DNA of 13,865 nt from an uncultured Verrucomicrobiota bacterium (GTDB lineage: Bacteria > Verrucomicrobiota > Verrucomicrobiia > Chthoniobacterales > SZAS-18), in assembly GCA_937873255.1 (NCBI GenBank), contig CALMVM010000616.1:1-13865 (forward strand). Direction: 5' to 3'. Below the pieces are notes generated by a model, which worked only from the letters and a program-made list of their open reading frames with translations, was not told where the DNA came from and made no database searches. Positions within the stretch are counted from its first letter, which is position 1. Each line of letters opens with the position of its first letter. Shown here piece after piece: positions 1 to 9,356 of this stretch. The position numbers and the translations under genes were made by a program.

Positions 1-1976
1 CGCCCAGCGACTTCACCCATCGCTTCGCTTCGGCCACCCAGTACCTGCCGGCGAATGGATTCAGCGGGTCTGCCATCGGCGGGTCGGTGCTACGCGTCAC
101 CGATGGCGGCACGAACCAAGCGCATTCGGTGTGGTACAACACGGCGCAGAGCATCGCCCAGTTCTCTACGGAATTTACCTTTCAGTTCAGCAGCGCGACG
201 GCCGATGGCTTCACCTTTGCCATCCAACGGGCGGGCCTGACGACCGTCGGAGCCTACGGCGGAGGGCTTGGCTACCAGAACATCGCCACCAGCGCGGCGA
301 TCAAGTTCGACCTCTACCCCAATCTGAGCACCACCGGTTTGTACTACAATGGCGTCGCTCCCAACGACAGCACGACGGCGACCTCGACCTCGTCCGGAGC
401 CATCGATGTCTCGTCGGCAGGCATAAGCTTTCATAACTGGGACGTGCTACGCTCCACTTTGAACTACAACGGCACCACCCTGACCGAAACGATCACCGAC
501 CTGAATACGCGCGCGGTCTTTACCCGTTCCTACACGGTGAACCTCCCCAACGTGATCGGTGGCTCGACCGCTTACGTGGGCTTCACGGGCGGCACCGGCA
601 CGCTTACCGCCCGGCAGGACATCCAATCCTGGAGCTACACGTCCACGGTTGTCACCCAACCCGCCGCCCCGACCGGCCTGAACGCCACCGCGACCTCCGC
701 GACGCAGTTCAATCTTGCATGGACGGATAACTCCAACAACGAAACGGGTTTCCGTGTCGAGCGAGCGCTCGGCACCGACTCCTTTGCGCCCATTGGCTCC
801 GTCTGGGCGAACACCACCGTCTACGTCGATGCCAATCTGGTCACCAACACAACCTACTCCTATCGAGTCGTGGCAACCAACGCCGGCCTGGACTCCGCGC
901 CTTCCAACGTGGTCACGGCCACTACCCCGGTGCCGCCGACCACCCCCAGCGGGGCAACCCCCACGCTCGTTTCCACCAACGAGGTGGACTTCATGTGGAA
1001 CGATAATTCCAACAACGAAACTGGCTTCCGCATCCTGCGCCAGGCGGATTCTGGCAATTTTCTGACAATCGCCACGCTCCCGGCCAACACCACCAGCTAC
1101 CAGGACACCTCCGTGTTGCCCGGCACGGAGTACAATTACCATATTCAAGCCTTCAACGCAGCGGGCTACGTGGACTTTACCGGCTTCGAGGTGACGACGC
1201 TCTTCCCGGTGAACATCGTCACTTCCACGCCCACGGCACAGGAGAACACGGCGACAACCGGTGCTTTCGCCATCCGCCGCTCAACGGCCTCGGATTCGCC
1301 GTTGACAGTCAACTACACGATCCAAACCGGTAGTGGACAGGCCCCATACGGCACCCGATACATGCTTAGCCCCGCACCGGCGACCGCGACCGGCGGCAGC
1401 GTGACCATCCCCGCGAACGCCACGGCGGCGACGATCACCGTCAACCCCGGGACGGATCTCTCCCTGACTGGTGCCCAGACGGTGACGATCATCCTGGGCA
1501 CGGGGGATGGCTACGTCGTGACGGGTGGGGGCACGGCCAGCGTGACCTTGTTGGACACACCTTACAACACCTGGAAAGTGCAGGAGTTCGGCAGCATCGC
1601 GGCGGCAAGCACGCCGCAAGCGGCGGACACCGCGGATTATGACGGCGATGGAGTCGCCAACCTGTTAGAGTACGCGCTGGGTACAGACCCGACGAAGGCT
1701 GTCAGTTCCCGCTTGCCTATCCCCAAGATAGAAACGGTGGATGGTGACACTTACCTGACTCTCACGTACCAATGTGCCTACCCGCCGCCAACGGATTTGA
1801 CCTACATCCCGGAGGCGTGCATCAGTCTGCCCACCACGACTTGGCAGTCTACCATTGCTGTTTCAGGTTACCCTGTGAACAACGGTGACGGCACAGCCAC
1901 TTACAAATTCCGTACCACTTGGAAAGCGGCTGCTTATCCGCGTAGCTTTGTCCGTCTACGAGTGACCAGCCCCTGA
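1..1976 (+). CDS. Secreted L-type lectin-like / fibronectin type III / Calx-beta-like surface protein, 5'-truncated by window
   Basis: The reading frame is open from base 3, so the true start lies outside the window; 657 residues are visible. Residues about 1-215 resemble an L-type (legume-type) lectin beta-sandwich, with the pattern FSTEFTFQF, DGFTFAIQ, GGGLGYQ, IKFDLY and a closing AYVGFTGGTG...IQSWSY. Two fibronectin type III domains follow (about 220-310 and 310-400), each carrying the bacterial signature W(T/N)DNSNNETGFR. About 400-520 looks like a Calx-beta-type domain (AQENTATTGAFAIRR ... VTIILG). The C-terminus holds DYDGDGVANLLEYALGTDP, a calcium-loop-like motif common near the ends of secreted verrucomicrobial proteins, and ends in SFVRLRVT. 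There is no PEP-CTERM tail and no catalytic domain in the visible part. A role in binding glycans or attaching to particles is inferred; an enzyme domain could lie upstream. The domain calls come from pattern recognition, not a profile search. Confidence 0.82.
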   Translation, partial: PSDFTHRFASATQYLPANGFSGSAIGGSVLRVTDGGTNQAHSVWYNTAQSIAQFSTEFTFQFSSATADGFTFAIQRAGLTTVGAYGGGLGYQNIATSAAIKFDLYPNLSTTGLYYNGVAPNDSTTATSTSSGAIDVSSAGISFHNWDVLRSTLNYNGTTLTETITDLNTRAVFTRSYTVNLPNVIGGSTAYVGFTGGTGTLTARQDIQSWSYTSTVVTQPAAPTGLNATATSATQFNLAWTDNSNNETGFRVERALGTDSFAPIGSVWANTTVYVDANLVTNTTYSYRVVATNAGLDSAPSNVVTATTPVPPTTPSGATPTLVSTNEVDFMWNDNSNNETGFRILRQADSGNFLTIATLPANTTSYQDTSVLPGTEYNYHIQAFNAAGYVDFTGFEVTTLFPVNIVTSTPTAQENTATTGAFAIRRSTASDSPLTVNYTIQTGSGQAPYGTRYMLSPAPATATGGSVTIPANATAATITVNPGTDLSLTGAQTVTIILGTGDGYVVTGGGTASVTLLDTPYNTWKVQEFGSIAAASTPQAADTADYDGDGVANLLEYALGTDPTKAVSSRLPIPKIETVDGDTYLTLTYQCAYPPPTDLTYIPEACISLPTTTWQSTIAVSGYPVNNGDGTATYKFRTTWKAAAYPRSFVRLRVTSP

Positions 1977-2328
1977 ATTTTTATCAGTGGACCATCTCAC
2001 ACGAGTCAGACATCAAGTTTGATAAGTGCCTATCCGAACAACCCACGCGGGTTTTCTTCCGCCCCTGCCGGGGCTACGCCGGACGGCGTTTTCTCCCCGG
2101 GGCTCACGCCCCGGGCTAAACTCTTGCGCCCCTGCCGGGGCTGAAGAAAGGGTTATTCGGATAGGCAGCAAACGAGCGCAGCCTGGTTATTTGCGACATG
2201 CATTGAAGGGTCAACCGCAGGCAGATGACGAGCCGATGGTTTGCACAAACATAGCTGCAAACGCACGATTGAGACCGCAGCGATGAGCGAGAAGAACCAG
2301 TTCCTTCCTCGTTCGTTTGTGCCTCCTC
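1977..2328. other. Intergenic stretch without an intact gene
   Basis: No convincing coding sequence lies here. An open frame at 2026-2286 runs straight through the hairpin repeats, lacks any recognisable motif and is rejected. The stretch contains the 141-bp inverted-repeat element at 2027-2167 and then about 160 bases of unremarkable sequence leading to the integrase remnant at 2329. No clear stem plus T-run terminator follows the lectin-protein stop codon, although the strong hairpins of the repeat could serve that purpose. Confidence 0.6.
2027..2167. repeat. 141-bp element: 18-bp outer inverted repeats around GC-rich hairpin repeats
   Basis: The outer arms are TGCCTATCCGAACAACCC at 2027-2044 and, on the other strand, TGCCTATCCGAATAACCC from 2167 to 2150: 17 of 18 bases match. 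Inside are two copies of GCCCCTGCCGGGGCT (2061-2075 and 2128-2142), each a 5-bp stem with a 4-base loop. Between them is a hairpin with an 8-bp stem, CCCGGGGC / GCCCCGGG, around TCAC at 2096-2115, followed by the linker CTAAACTCTTGC. The same hairpin-linker-hairpin unit recurs at 13819-13865 in the opposite orientation, and its second half recurs at 6157-6186. This is a dispersed, non-coding, REP- or MITE-like family. I saw no transposase associated with it and cannot assign a named family. Confidence 0.8.
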
Positions 2329-2472
2329 ATGGTCACCCCCCTTGCTCCTGTCGCCAGGACGCCCGCTGGCGTCAAGGCGGCCAACTCTCCCGGCCTGTAA
2401 CGCCGCGCTCGCAGCGGACGGTACTACACTTGCAAGAAGCTGGGCGGCATCCGCCGGGAGCGTGGCCTGGGT
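2329..2472 (+). pseudogene. Degenerate 5' fragment of a tyrosine-recombinase/integrase gene
   Basis: From an ATG at 2329 the frame reads MVTPLAPVARTP..., meets TAA at 2398-2400, then continues in the same frame with RARSGRYYTCKKLGGIRRER before similarity ends at about 2472. It is collinear without gaps with the better-preserved fragment starting at 4978 (constant offset 2649). That copy has TAC (Tyr) where this one has TAA. The motif SGRYY.CKKLGGIRRER.LG resembles the N-terminal part of XerC/D-type phage integrases; the catalytic R...HxxR...Y domain is absent. It is a dead remnant, and together with the 4978 copy it brackets the glycosidase gene in direct orientation. Confidence 0.7.
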
Positions 2473-2581
2473 GGGCGTGTCAATGAATGTTATTGGATTG
2501 TCCCGAAGATTTGCTACGATCGTTCGTCGAGAAGGTTAGTCCGGCGAAGATCCAACTCGAAGTGGATTCCACCCCCATTAC

Positions 2582-4819
2582 ATGTTTTTGCTCTCTGCAC
2601 ATCCCAGCGTTGTCCGCTTTCTTTTCACCTTTTTGCTCCTCTCGCTTGCCGTGAAGCCGGTCGGCCAACTACGGGCAGTCACCATGGAGAGCAAGAATCT
2701 CAGCGTGTCCATCGACCCGTCCGGGGCCTATCAAGTCGTGGCGAAAGTTGCAAACTGGACCCTTGGCGGAAAGTTGCCGGGATCAGCCGACGGGATCGAA
2801 ATGTCTGATGGCACCGACGCCGTGGGGAAGTATCAGCAAGCGACTTTTGCCTGGAAGGATAGAGATCGAGGGCTCACCGGTTTCATCCGGCTTTATCACG
2901 CGGACAACCTCGTTCTGTTTAGCGATACGATCACCCTGGCAAGCACCAAGTCGACCTCGCCTTTCCCGGATTTTACCAGTGTTCCTACCGGCTGGTTTCA
3001 CTTCAGTTACCAAGACAAGAACTTCTCGCCGCCGCAGTTTCATCTCGGCACCACTTCTTCTCCGTGGCTCTTCTTCGATGCACAGGACCATGCGCTGATC
3101 ATATCGGCCGCGTCGCATTTCACCATTGCCACGCTGACGGGCGACGGCAAAAACCAAGTGTCCAGCAGCTTCTCGCCGATGCTCAGCCAGTTGCCGGCCG
3201 GATTTACCGGGCAAACGCTGCTCGCGTTCGGGGAAGGGATCAATACGGCCTTCGACCTCTGGGGACGCGCCCTGACCGATCTCCAAGGCAAGAAACGACC
3301 CGCAAACGATGCCGACCCCATCTTGAAGTACTACGGCTATTGGACCGACAACGGGGGCCATTACTGGTACAACTATGACCTGACCAAAGGTTATCAGGCG
3401 ACGATGCAGGAAATCATCGACTCGTACCGGGCGGAGAACATCCCGTTGCGCTACCTCCAATTGGATAGCTGGTGGTACCACAAAACCTTGACCCGCTACG
3501 ATGGGAAGCCGGAACAACCCAAGAATTCCAAGTTGCCCGAAGGCGATTGGAACCGCTACGGAGGCACGGTCGATTACTCGGCGAGCGACGCGGTCTTCCC
3601 GAAAGGTCTGGCTGCTTTTCATCAAAGCGCGGGCCTGCCGTTCATCACGCACAACCGGTGGATCGATCCCACCAGTCCCTACCACCGGCGCTACAGGATT
3701 TCCGGCATCGCGGCGGTTGATCCCGGGTTCTGGAAGGAAGTCGCCGCCTATCTCAAGACGAGCGGGGTTATCGCCTACGAGCAGGATTGGCTGAGCGCAA
3801 TCTTTCCCAACTCGCCCGAACTCAGCTCGACGCCGGACTTGGGCGACGCGTTTCTCGACGGGATGGCAAACGCCATGCGTGACCAGGGTCTCTCGGTCCA
3901 GTACTGCATGGCGCTGCCCCGGTGTTTCCTGCAAGGCAGCAAATACGGCAACCTGACCACGATCCGCACGTCCGACGACCGCTTCAGGCCGGCGAACTAC
4001 CACGATTTCCTCTACACCTCGCGTTTTGCCAGCGCCCTCGGCATCTGGCCGTGGAGCGATGTCTTCATGAGCGGCGAAACCAATAATCTGCTCATCAGCA
4101 ACCTGTCGGCCGGCCCGGTGGGAACCGGTGACGAGATCGGCAAGGAAAACCGGGCGAACATCCTCAAAAGCGTCCGCGCCGACGGCGTCATCATCAAGCC
4201 CGACACTGCCGTGGTGCCCGTGGACGCGGCGTACATCGCCGAGGCGGAGAAGCATGCGGTGCCGCTGGTGTCCACCGCTCTGACCGATCATGCGGGTCGC
4301 AAAACCGTCTATGCCCTCGTGATCAATCCGCCCAAGGCTCCAGAGTCGCCGTTTACGCTCAGCCCCGTTGAACTGAGAGCCCAGGGCCCCGTTTGTGTGT
4401 ACGATTATTTCGCGGGGAGCGCCCGGTGGCTGGAGAAGGACCAAGCCTACGCCGGGCAGGTGGCTCCAGGAGGCGTCCGCTATTTGATCGTCGCATCGGT
4501 CGGGGCGAGCGGCATCGCGCTTCTGGGCGATTCCGACAAGTTCGTTTCCATGGGTCGGCAGCGGATTTCGTCGGTGGAGGAACAGCCCGGCCATTTGACG
4601 GCCAAGGCGCTGTTCACCCCGAGTGAAGAGGCGGTCACCCTGCATGGATACTGCCGCCAGAAACCCACGGCGACGGTGCGGCACGGGACAGCTGAACCGA
4701 TCATCTACGATGCCGCCACCGGGCATTTCAGCGTGACGGTTCACCCTGATAAGACGGCGATAGTCAGCCAGGGAATCGATCCCGTGCGACAGATTGAGAT
4801 AGTCTTCCAGCGCGAATAG
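2582..4819 (+). CDS. Secreted putative glycoside hydrolase, clan GH-D-like (GH36/raffinose-synthase-like fold)
   Basis: This is a 745-residue protein with an N-terminal export signal (about residues 1-32: hydrophobic VVRFLFTFLLLSLAV, then a likely cut near LRA), so it probably acts in the periplasm or outside. After a beta-rich N-terminal region comes a probable (beta/alpha)8 barrel with YYGYWTDNGGHYWYNYD, then PLRYLQLDSWW (Asp295), ITHNRWIDP, GVIAYEQDWL (Asp402) and TIRTSDDRF (Asp465/466). The C-terminus is beta-rich. In clan GH-D enzymes the nucleophile is an Asp at the end of a barrel strand, with the acid/base Asp about 60 residues later in an R-x-S-D-D-like motif. The 402 to 465/466 spacing fits this, so Asp402 is the proposed nucleophile and Asp465 or 466 the acid/base. 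The substrate (alpha-galactoside or another alpha-linked sugar) cannot be told. No strong ribosome-binding site precedes the ATG. The gene lies between two integrase fragments. Confidence 0.72.
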   Translation: MFLLSAHPSVVRFLFTFLLLSLAVKPVGQLRAVTMESKNLSVSIDPSGAYQVVAKVANWTLGGKLPGSADGIEMSDGTDAVGKYQQATFAWKDRDRGLTGFIRLYHADNLVLFSDTITLASTKSTSPFPDFTSVPTGWFHFSYQDKNFSPPQFHLGTTSSPWLFFDAQDHALIISAASHFTIATLTGDGKNQVSSSFSPMLSQLPAGFTGQTLLAFGEGINTAFDLWGRALTDLQGKKRPANDADPILKYYGYWTDNGGHYWYNYDLTKGYQATMQEIIDSYRAENIPLRYLQLDSWWYHKTLTRYDGKPEQPKNSKLPEGDWNRYGGTVDYSASDAVFPKGLAAFHQSAGLPFITHNRWIDPTSPYHRRYRISGIAAVDPGFWKEVAAYLKTSGVIAYEQDWLSAIFPNSPELSSTPDLGDAFLDGMANAMRDQGLSVQYCMALPRCFLQGSKYGNLTTIRTSDDRFRPANYHDFLYTSRFASALGIWPWSDVFMSGETNNLLISNLSAGPVGTGDEIGKENRANILKSVRADGVIIKPDTAVVPVDAAYIAEAEKHAVPLVSTALTDHAGRKTVYALVINPPKAPESPFTLSPVELRAQGPVCVYDYFAGSARWLEKDQAYAGQVAPGGVRYLIVASVGASGIALLGDSDKFVSMGRQRISSVEEQPGHLTAKALFTPSEEAVTLHGYCRQKPTATVRHGTAEPIIYDAATGHFSVTVHPDKTAIVSQGIDPVRQIEIVFQRE

Positions 4820-4977
4820 CGAGTCAAAGGTGCGCTAAAGGATTGACAAGATAGCGTTTGGATCGTGCCGAGGCCGGTCGCAATGCGTTGCGTCTGGCGC
4901 TATCGGGTCCAGATCAGTGGTCGGCCACCTGGGCGAGAGGTCACAACTTCTCCCTTATTGGTTTCCTTTCACCTTTC

Positions 4978-5175
4978 ATGGCCACCCTCCTTGCTCCTGT
5001 CGCCAAAGCGCCCACCTACGTCAAGGTGGCCAACTATCCTGGCCTGTACCGGCACGCTCGGTCGGGCCGCTACTACGCCTGTAAGAAGCTGGGCGGCATC
5101 AGGAGAGAACGTAGCCTGGGTACATGCGACCGCAAGATCGCCGAGCGGCGCATGAAGGAGTGGCTCGGCAGCTTA
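4978..5175 (+). pseudogene. 5' fragment of tyrosine-recombinase/integrase gene, interrupted by IS630-family insertion
   Basis: The frame starts at ATG 4978 and encodes about 66 integrase-like residues: MATLLAPVAKAPTYVKVANY at the start, then the segment with SGRYYACKKLGGIRRERSLG, then DRKIAERRMKEWLGSL. This resembles the N-terminal DNA-binding part of XerC/D-like integrases. After the Leu codon TTA at 5173-5175 the sequence enters the left inverted repeat of the IS element; the frame runs on to 5301 only by chance. If the IS is removed at its TA target, the sequence continues into a hairpin-repeat fragment (from 6157), not into the rest of an integrase. The gene had therefore either already lost its 3' part or was rearranged afterwards. 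Full-length relatives are expected to be about 350-400 residues with a C-terminal Arg/His/Arg/Tyr catalytic domain. Confidence 0.75.
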
Positions 5176-5200
5176 CAGCGGTTTTCAAAACGCCTGAGTG
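5176..5200. repeat. Left terminal inverted repeat of the IS630-family element
   Basis: This 25-bp end begins CAGCGGTTTTCAAAACG directly after the target TA. It pairs with 6132-6156 with two mismatches (positions 5 and 18). The inner AAAACG/TTTTC stretch is itself partly palindromic. Confidence 0.88.
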
Positions 5201-6147
5201 CATGGCAAGCTGGCGACGGTGAGAACGTGTTCGGTGGAGGTGCGTGGGTTGGTGGTGGGAGCAGTGGTGGCGCGAGGCCGGACGTGGGCGCGGGCGGCTG
5301 AGACTTACGGGGTGTCGCCAGCCAGCGTGGGCCGCTTTGCGAGTGCGCTTCGCTCCGGGCAGACGAGCTTGGCGGCCCGTCCCAACGGTGGCGGGCGACC
5401 GAAAAAGCTGCGGCTGGCCGAGCCCGACCCGGGCCGGCGTGAGAGGGGTGAGCATCTGGTAAAAAGCGAGGGCCTCCACGTCAGCGAACCGACGCCGTGG
5501 CGGGCGGCGTGCGCCCTGGACTGGACACGGAAAAAAAGACGCTGAGCGCGGCCGGGCAGGATCCGCTCGAACGCGCGGCGTGGCGCTGGCAAGCCGCTCG
5601 GGCTGCGGCGTGCGCCCGACCCGGTCTTCGTGGACGAGAGCGGCGCCAACCGGGCGCAGTGCCCGCGCTTTGGCCATGGCCCCAAAGGAGCGCGCTGCCA
5701 CGGCCAAACGCCGCGCAACCGGACGCGCCACCCCTCGGTCCCCGGCTGCTCCGAGCCCGGCGGGTCTGGCGGCCACCATGACCGTGGAAGGCAGCACGAA
5801 CAAGGAGGGGGTCCTGACTTGCCTTGAAGAAGGCGACTTGCCCGGCGTGGCGGCCCGGCCAGACCGTGATCCTGGATAACTTGGCCGTGCACGAAAACGA
5901 CGAGGTCCGCGCCCGGATCGAAGCCGCAGGCTGCCACCTGCTCTTTTTGCCTGCCTTACAGCCCGGACTTCAATCCCATCGAGAGCATGCCTTCGCCAGG
6001 CTCAAAGACTTCCCGCGCAAAGCCTGGGCGCGCACGCCGCAGACACTGGAAGCCGCCATCGCCGCAGGCTTGGCCACCGTCACCGCCCAAGACGCCTGCG
6101 GCTGGTTCAAACACTGCGAACTCCCGCTAGACACTCAGCCGTTTTGA
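5198..6147 (+). pseudogene. IS630-family DDE transposase, multiply frameshifted
   Basis: It starts at GTG 5198 with a helix-turn-helix region (ARAAETYGVSPASVGRF, then the RPNGGGRPKK linker) typical of IS630 transposases. The frame then changes at a run of seven A's (5531-5537). A -1 shift there restores RKKKTL-type sequence and LSAAGQDPLERAAWRWQ. A second change near 5600 leads to VFVDESGANRAQCPRFGHGP (first catalytic Asp, codon near 5631). A third gives AATMTVEGSTNKEGVL, and a fourth gives RPGQTVILDNLAVHENDEVR (second Asp). Near 5950-5990 an extra T and an extra AG turn the expected AYSPDFNPIEHAF into a garbled stretch, which removes the third acidic residue. A segment of about 20 residues before LVKSEG also seems shorter than usual. 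The A7 run may be a natural slippage site in this family, but the other breaks mark it as inactive. Confidence 0.85.
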
Positions 6148-6156
6148 AAACTGCTG
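6132..6156. repeat. Right terminal inverted repeat of the IS630-family element
   Basis: This 25-bp end closes with CGTTTTGAAAACTGCTG next to the target TA at 6157-6158. It contains the transposase stop codon (6145-6147). It matches the left end at 23 of 25 positions. Confidence 0.88.
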
Positions 6157-6186
6157 TAAATTCTTACACCCCTGCCAGGGCTGCGG
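6157..6186. repeat. Partial copy of the dispersed hairpin repeat, abutting the IS
   Basis: The sequence TAAATTCTTACACCCCTGCC, continuing AGGGCTG, aligns without gaps with TAAACTCTTGCGCCCCTGCC at 2117-2136 and its following GGGGCTG. It contains the linker and the second hairpin of the family, with some decay. The first hairpin is missing at the point where the IS630 end begins. The TA shared by the linker is the IS target dinucleotide. Confidence 0.6.
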
Positions 6187-6232
6187 AGGCCAGATGCGCG
6201 GCGTGCCGCTACCGTTCGAGGAGTTGCGTAAT

Positions 6233-8440
<2,208 letters not shown>

Positions 8441-8480
8441 CGCGCGGACGATGGTCCTTGGCCAATTGCTTTTGCCGCCC

Positions 8481-8801
8481 TCACTCGCGCGGCGGTCGCG
8501 CGGCCAATGCGAAACATACCCCGGCGGCGACGCCCCCCGCCAGCGCGACTTCGACCGCGACGGCGCGCGGTTCGCCGAGCCGTTCGGACAATTGGCTCAA
8601 CATCAACCCGACCCGGCCGACGTTTTTTTCCATCGCCAGTTGGTACGCCCGGGATTGTTCCTGCGCGCGGAGGATTTCGTCGCCGGGATCGGCGTCCGCA
8701 CGGACGGCGCGCCAATAGAGAAGACCGCCCGCGCCGACGCCGGCCAGCAGAAGGATGACGCCGAGGATTTGCAGCCGCACCGCGCGTCGAGGGATCGTCA
8801 C
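8481..8801 (-). CDS. Small two-TM membrane protein, unknown function, translationally coupled
   Basis: The frame is much longer if read open, but the plausible start is GTG at 8801-8799. This overlaps the TGA of the DUF3455 gene as GTGA, a classic coupling arrangement. It gives 106 residues: a short basic N-terminus (TIPRRAVR), TM helix 1 at about 10-30 (LQILGVILLLAGVGAGGLLY), and a soluble, charged segment with helical character (GDEILRAQEQSRAYQLAMEK). TM helix 2 lies at about 80-99 (VAVEVALAGGVAAGVCFAL), followed by a short tail, ARPPRE. I recognise no family. The position between an exported DUF3455 protein and an exported peptidase suggests an envelope role, but no function can be assigned. 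Confidence 0.72.
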   Translation of the reverse strand: MTIPRRAVRLQILGVILLLAGVGAGGLLYWRAVRADADPGDEILRAQEQSRAYQLAMEKNVGRVGLMLSQLSERLGEPRAVAVEVALAGGVAAGVCFALAARPPRE

Positions 8802-9343
8802 GGCCTCGCCGCGTAGAACGCGTAGAGCGCGGTGTAATCGATCCGCCGTTCCTGCCCCACCCTGGACGCGTCGGCGGTTTCCTCGGGAGCCTTGCCGCCG
8901 GTGGTGGCGACGCGCTGGACCCAACGCGCCTTGCTCAAACTCCCTGCGGCGGAGTTTTCGGCCGCTTCCAGCAACAGCCACGGGATGCCCTTGCCGTCGG
9001 GCGCGTCGGCCTCGGTCTTCAGCTTGCCGACGACCTTGCCGCCGTCCGCCAATTCCCACGTCGGCCCGGCGTAGTGACGGCCGACCTTGATGTCCTGATC
9101 GTCGAAAAGTCCGGCCTCGGGAGCTTTGAACATCCACTCGTATTTGCCCGGTTCGCCGGCCACGGCGCGGCACTCGTAGATTTGCACACCTTTCGCCCTG
9201 AGCACGAAGAGTAATTTTTGGTCCTCGGGGGCCGCGAGCGCGGGCGGGACCGAGGGCAGCATGGGCTTGGCCCGGAGCGCGGCCGGCAACAGGGCCGTCA
9301 GGCAAAGGAGGAGCAGAACGCAACGGAGGGTTTTGGCGTGCAT
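8798..9343 (-). CDS. DUF3455 family exported protein
   Basis: Starting at ATG 9343 it is 181 residues with a clear signal peptide (MHAKTLRCVLLLLCLTALLP, cut near LRA). A TTG 30 bases upstream also opens the frame but would overlap the upstream gene's stop and weaken the signal peptide, so ATG is preferred. The body shows the DUF3455 pattern: GVQIYECR, W.FKAPEAGLFD, VGRHYAGPTWELADG, GIPWLLLEA, a SLSKARWVQRVATTGG stretch and a C-terminal YTALYAFY. The family has no established biochemical function as far as I know; members are small secreted proteins in bacteria and fungi. It starts 13 bp after the asparaginase gene and overlaps the next gene by 4 bases, so all are probably co-transcribed. Confidence 0.88.
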   Translation of the reverse strand: MHAKTLRCVLLLLCLTALLPAALRAKPMLPSVPPALAAPEDQKLLFVLRAKGVQIYECRAVAGEPGKYEWMFKAPEAGLFDDQDIKVGRHYAGPTWELADGGKVVGKLKTEADAPDGKGIPWLLLEAAENSAAGSLSKARWVQRVATTGGKAPEETADASRVGQERRIDYTALYAFYAARP

Positions 9344-9356
9344 GGGTCTGAGCTTA

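Larger units (their letters stand above)
5176..6156 (+). mobile_element. IS630-family insertion sequence, 981 bp, probably defective
   Basis: The ends are 25-bp inverted repeats (5176-5200 and 6132-6156) matching at 23 of 25 positions, with CAGC(G/A)GTTTTCAAAACG at the outer edge. Both ends are flanked by TA (5174-5175 and 6157-6158), the target duplication expected for the IS630/Tc1-mariner group. A single plus-strand transposase reading fills the element, ending inside the right inverted repeat, as is usual for compact IS630 elements. The transposase is broken by several frameshifts, so the element would need a transposase in trans to move. It lies in the integrase fragment on its left and abuts a hairpin-repeat fragment on its right. 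Confidence 0.9.

Noticed and set aside
2061..2142. Possible CRISPR-like array from the repeated GCCCCTGCCGGGGCT
   Set aside because: Only two copies occur, the interval has hairpins of its own rather than a unique spacer, and there is no cas gene; it is part of the dispersed repeat family.
2783..4744. 653-codon open frame on the minus strand across the glycosidase gene
   Set aside because: It is antisense to a gene with clear motifs and a signal peptide, is rich in Arg/Gly/Val and shows no domain; it is a GC-skew shadow.
8802..9323. Extending the small membrane protein to the far upstream end of its open frame (280 residues)
   Set aside because: The extension overlaps the DUF3455 gene in another frame, is Arg/Gly-rich and motif-free, and the GTG at 8801 gives a clean membrane protein with a stop-start overlap.
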